Assembly (NCBI RefSeq): GCF_017591425.1
Contig: NW_024467104.1
Location: forward strand, 2,418,001 to 2,482,000
DNA: 64,000 bases
Reading direction: 5' to 3'
From: Ochotona curzoniae
Lineage: Eukaryota > Chordata > Mammalia > Lagomorpha > Ochotonidae
Shown here: positions 59,200 to 64,000 of the stretch, piece after piece
Position numbering within the stretch: position 1 is the stretch's first letter
Layout of the letters: the number at the start of each line of letters is the position of its first letter
Notes under the pieces: model-generated
Database searches by the model: none
What the model saw: only the letters and a program-made list of their open reading frames with translations
Told to the model about the DNA's origin: nothing
Made by a program: the position numbers and the translations under genes

Positions 59200-59350
59200 A
59201 GGATATTAATAGCACCAGACCCTGTTGCGAGTGTTTTATATGCATCATCTTGTTAACTTCCATGACCGCTCTGGGAGGTGGGTGTAAGAAGTGACATAAC
59301 GCACTTAAATTCGGGAGGCACAGGGAGGATGTGAACTCAAAGCAGTCTAT
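59200..59350. repeat. MIR/L2-like fragment
   Basis: 'ttttatatgcatcatcttgttaacttccatgacc', 'ggaggtgggtgtaag' and 'cgggaggcacagggagg' follow the ancient 'tgcattatctcatttaatcc...gaggcacagag' order. Confidence 0.5.
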
Positions 59351-59529
59351 TGGCAGAACTCACGTGCTAACTGAGTATGCCCTAATGCATTTCTCTCCGA
59401 CTGTTGGCAGTGCTTATTGAAATGTGTGATCCTAGTGGTTTGAATTTCTACCCTTATATATTTTTTTTAACAATGTCCTTTTTTCTGTAATAAGCCGATC
59501 ATATTTATAAAGAATTAAATGATGCCTGA

Positions 59530-59790
59530 TAGCACAGCATAGAGGCTAAAAGCCAGGAGTGTGGATCTAGCCTGCCCTGGTTCCCAGCTCAGTTCTTCCT
59601 GTTACTACCTGAGTGAGCTTCAGTGCTTATTTCATCTCTTACAGGTTCAAGTTCCTCACTGACAAGCAGGACAATGATCCTACAGACGTCATAAGATGAC
59701 TATTACTCCGATATGGGCTCAGGTTAGAGAATATTAGCATGGTGTGCCAGACACTGCTTGAGAACTTTTAACATAGCAAATGAAGTACTA
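59530..59790 (+). repeat. MIR SINE, near full length
   Basis: 'tgatagcacagcatagaggctaaaagccagg', 'cctgccctggttcccagctcag', 'gttactacctgagtgagcttcag' and 'agcatggtgtgccagacactg' cover the MIR head, core and tail in order. Confidence 0.65.
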
Positions 59791-59799
59791 ATTGGATAA

Positions 59800-62700
59800 A
59801 TGAATACGCAGACTGCTGGAAATTCACCTGGTCACATTTTTCACTGATGCTTCATGAAAGAGATTAATCTTTGGGTTGATTAGAGTTTTTTCAGAGAGTA
59901 GAACAGTGTGTGTGTCTTATTCCCAGTGATGAGGTTGGATTGTGGTGGAGGAAGCCACCAGACAGGACGATGGTTGAATGGATGGGAATTCAGAGTTGCC
60001 AGCATGGCCTTTTCCTGAAAGTTTGTTTCCTCTAGGAATTTGAGAAGTTTAATTAGAAGCTTAGGGCCTGATTAGATTACCCCAATCGATGGCAAATCCC
60101 TTTGCTTCATTCTTCTAATTGCCTTTCTGGGGTGAAGGATCTAGCCCAGGATGGGGCAGGAAACAGTATATATTAATGGATAAACTCCTGGGGCTGCTGG
60201 CTGCATGAGTTGCAGATGTTGGTGATGCCCCAAAGCACCGCGTAGCTTCCACTCTCTGTCCGCACTCAGCGCAGCCTTCTGGATGGGAGTAGGCCATAGG
60301 AGTTGTTGCAGGTGAGTGTGGCCACAGTAGACCAGAAGAGGATTGGAAATGTACTTGACAAAGTGGACCTTAGTATCATCTCAGCTATATCGGAACTTTC
60401 TTTAGAAAGTAGCATCAAGGCTCAGTGTGATTTGGTGAGCACGATATGAATAATTTCTTTCATTTCTCCCTGCTGTAATGCAAGATCCTTAGCATCTCTG
60501 AGTCTGGTTCCCCATCTTCAGCTTGGCACTGATAACGCCCCTCACATCTACTTCTCATGTTTTTCAGAATCAGAAAAAACAAGGCAGGTGAGAGATCATG
60601 TTGAAAACTCGGAAGGTTGTTTAACTGGAAGAGGTAATACTGATACAGTGGAAAGAACAAGTCACAACTCTTGTTGAAATTCTAAAAAAAACTTGCCAAA
60701 TTCTGAGAAATATTAGGCACGATTTGGCATGATGGCGTTGAGATGGCAGAAAGAGATGGAAGCTGAAGGTAGACTCTGTGACAGAATAAGTTGTTAGTGG
60801 GAGAGTAGATTCTCTGTCCTTGGCAATGTTCTGGTAACATAAATGTGGTTGGTGAGAAAGGGTTACTCCTACTTAGCTCAGAAATCAGCTGTCACTGATG
60901 GCAGAGAAAGGATTTGTGCTCTGGGTGGCAGATATATCTCAGATCCTTCCAGTTCATAATTTGGGAAGCTTTTTTTTTTTTCTGTGGTTGCTTGACTGAG
61001 CCACCCCTACTGCATTGAGAATTCAGATCTTCCCTTCAGGAACTGGTCAGCTGCCTTTGGAATGTTGGGGAGTGAGTTTGATGCCCAAATTTCAGTTTTG
61101 TAAGGATCTGTCTTCCTGGTAATCCTCATCACGGCTCTTTGCCAATCCTTCTTGGAAGACAGGCATCCCAGTTTCCCCCTGACACTGGTAAGCAGAGAGC
61201 CTGAGTAGATCTGGGAAACAGAAAAGCTGCACTTAGACTCTGAAAGTAGATGGAGCCCAAGCAGTAGAATGTCTCTGCTGGCTGCAGGATCTCTAGGCTT
61301 CGTTATTCCCCAAGCTTCTCACTGGCGAATTGTATCTGGGCAAGACCTTCTTTGTTTCAAGACCTCTCCTTCTTTATATTCAGGCTATAGATGGTGCTGT
61401 GTGTCTGAAGACAGAAGCCAGGAGGAATCCGTGACCTTTATAGACTCTTTTCAGTTACAAGGTTCTGTACACTCAGTCCGGGATGCAGATGGACAGAGTG
61501 AGCAGGCAGGCCTTGCGGAAGAAAAAGTTAATAGATAAGCACATCAGTGTTTGAATAGACTTTATACGCCATTGTAGAGGCTTGATTTAAGGAACACAAA
61601 GTGAGTAAGCACCTTAATCTTTTCAGTTTTCCATGCTTTCTGTCCACCTTTCATTTTCAAATAAGTCAGCTGCATCTTTGGTACCTTGGGGAGTGGTCTT
61701 GTGCTATGGTGGGAATAGCCTAAGGTCCAATACTGGCTGCTTTTCTTTCTGCTATGTGGCCTCCGAGCGTGTTGGTTGATTTCTCCGAATCCTGCCTTCC
61801 TCATCTGAAAATGGGTTGTGTGAGAATCAGCTGCATTTATGAGTACAAGATTCTAAAGTGAGAGATCATGGAAGTAATTTGTGGTTTGGGGAAGGGGGAG
61901 ATTCACAACCTCTGTTATGTGCACCAGAACCTACTTTGTTAAACACACAAACGGTCATCTCATTTCATCCTCACAACGCACTCTTGGGAGTTTGGTGGTG
62001 TCACACCCTTCTTCTACAGCAAGTAACTGGAGTCCAGGGACTTTATGTAGATGATCGGCTGGGCTTTGACCTCACTTGACAAAAAACTTCAAAGCATTCT
62101 ACTTCCCTGACATCATGTTGGTTCTGCTCTTCTGCTATTTTTAACTCAAATGTACCACCAGAAGAGATTGTCCTATGCCTGTAAGAGCTTTTTGTCAAGC
62201 AGAAAATGGTCAGCTAGGGCTTTATTCTTAAATAAGTTTCTGAAGGAAAGAGGCAGTTCTTGAAAGATAGTTTTCATCTCTAGCTTGGACTGCCTCTCTA
62301 CTTGAATACAGCGTGTATGTAGGTGGAAGGAGCTCTTATTATTTTTCATCTTTTGAGCATTCTCAAGACCCAAGTCCACTATGACTCACCAAGAGCAGTC
62401 AGAACATTTTATACTTGACCCCTCTTTCCTCCTCAAGTCAGCACAGGTGGAATATGCCAGTTGATTATAGGGGCAGAAGGAGAACTACTGTCATCTATGA
62501 CTGAATATTTATCACGATCTTCCCAGTGTCCAGCATGCTTCCTGGCACAGAGTAAATGGGCAGAGGCTTTATAAATCTTTGTTGCATAATTCCAGCTGGG
62601 AACACTGACTGCACAGCTCTGGGCATACCACATAACCTTTATGCTTTACCATTTAAAAATAACTCTAAACCTGGCTTCAAGGATCTAACTGGATTAGTTT

Positions 62701-64000
62701 TGATGAGTTACATAAACGCTCTTTAGATCCATAGCTTTGTATTTCCTGAAGTATGTGATATTATGAAGTTTGTCCCTGTACGCTTATAGCAATCCCTTCC
62801 TAGTGCAAACTTTTTTTTTTAAATTATTTTCAGAGTCATCTTCAGATGCATCTTTTAATTTGGTCCATAGAAGCCTCCGGGTTCCTGCATCAGATTTTTT
62901 CTGCTCTAAGATGACAGATGGGATCTATTAAAGTCTACTGGTCTTTTTCTCTTCTGAAACCTTCAGTTTTCTGAGGTTTAGTGGAGGTTTTGGGAGCTTA
63001 ACAATCTCTAAGAGCACATGGTCTCAAGGTCTTTGTCCTTTACCTTTGGAATGTGTATTATACACCACAGATGTGCTTACCATTGGATGATATAAGTCTT
63101 TGAATCCTGGATAGAGATAACTAATGTTGGAGAAGTGTTATCTAGAGTTCCATAAGTTCACCAGAAGAGGTCTCTCTGGAAGTGGAATGTTTATGTGCCT
63201 GCTTCACATTCAATAACAGGTGATATTGTTGTTGGTCAGTATCTTGTTGTATGCTGGATTTCAGGTAGCATTAAGGATTCTTTATTCCCATATTCTCATA
63301 GCCCATAATGTCAACTACTTTATGGTTTTCAAAATCAAGAAACAATTCCTTAGGGTTCTTTTCATACCTTCCAAACTACTTAGTTTATCTGAACTGCCTG
63401 GGACATAGTACATTTTCCCCTGAAGCCACCTGGATTCATAGTTCTATGTGCTTGGAGACTTTTGTGGATATGTTGTTTTTGTTTCAGAATCTTTGTCACA
63501 GGGACATCGATCTGTTGTTCCATCTAGAGTGATAACTCATTCCAGATCAGTTCAAGAATTTAAATACCCAAAAACAAAGTTTTGGAGGTAACTGATTTTT
63601 CTAGCTTCTTTGAAGATCAGCAGTAAGCAAATACTCTTACTTTAAAAAGCAGCAATTTCTTTACCTATTGAGAAATGGATGTGGCTGATGCTCAGTGGGA
63701 CCATGTTACGTGGCTCTGTGGATTAGGATATCCTCTCCCAGGCGTCTTCATGCTTTGTTGTGTTTCAGGATGAAGGATATCTTGGTATTTTAATTTCAGG
63801 AGATGGTTATTACAGCACAGGCCTGGAGTCTCCCCTGAGCTTTTCCAGTTTCTCCCTATAGTGCCTGCCTTTCTCTGTAACCACTGTTTGTGCACCTTGC
63901 TTCCAGAACCCATTTGGCAAAGTCCTTTGCTGACCCTGTTGCTGGTCTGATGCTGATGGGGCTAATTATTCTGACTATTTTGGCATCCAGCAAACAGTCA
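59800..64000. other. Intergenic sequence with scattered MIR/L2 fragments
   Basis: No gene found on either strand. MIR-like pieces: 61690-61815 ('gctgcttttctttctgctatgtggcc', 'cctcatctgaaaatggg'), 61940-62080 ('catctcatttcatcctcacaacg'), and an L2-like piece at 62500-62580 ('cagcatgcttcctggcacagagtaaat'). The rest is unassigned and appears to run on beyond the window. Confidence 0.4.

Overview
This window reads as mammalian nuclear DNA from a lagomorph. The main evidence is about twenty copies of a tRNA-derived SINE of the lagomorph C type: a 5' segment ending in a 'ggatcccatatgggtgcc' type box, a body like 'tgcttgtggcctgggaaagcag', and a tail like 'caataaaaataaataaat'. Several young-looking copies have the form I recall from pika (Ochotona) rather than rabbit, so pika is my best guess (about 0.6); lagomorph as such is about 0.9. 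There are no bacterial operons, CRISPR arrays or rRNA genes, and I found no tRNA gene other than the SINE heads.

The one intact protein-coding gene is a single-exon olfactory receptor on the minus strand (45201-46145), which I recognise as OR9I1. Two dead genes are readable. A processed pseudogene of the lysophosphatidate acyltransferase AGPAT2 lies at about 2730-3230 (minus). Two exons of a class C GPCR (vomeronasal type-2, taste-1 or calcium-sensing-receptor-like) lie on the minus strand at 7293-7576 and about 8879-9110, with in-frame stops but readable splice donors.

Nearly everything else is transposable-element stratigraphy. From 14.3 to 28.6 kb is a nest of LINE-1 pieces, where one old L1 ORF2 has been split by another L1, SINEs and a 4.4-kb GC-rich element. 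From 28.8 to 31.8 kb is a minus-strand ERVL-MaLR provirus remnant carrying an L1 insertion with a 5' inversion and a second LTR. From 36.5 to 43.4 kb are a 5'-truncated L1 tail with clear target-site duplications, two LTRs and a 3.4-kb GC-rich element. From 46 to 64 kb is low-density intergenic sequence with SINE, MIR and L2 fragments.

The most notable item is a family of three colinear GC-rich elements (814-1958 minus, 22041-26440 plus, 40010-43437 minus). Each has a body of degenerate minisatellite-like units, a shared unique 3' segment and an A-rich tail. One has clear flanking target-site duplications and one has weaker ones. They look like an L1-mobilised composite retroposon, comparable in architecture to primate SVA. 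I do not recognise the family and cannot search a repeat library. No novel defence or enzymatic system was found.
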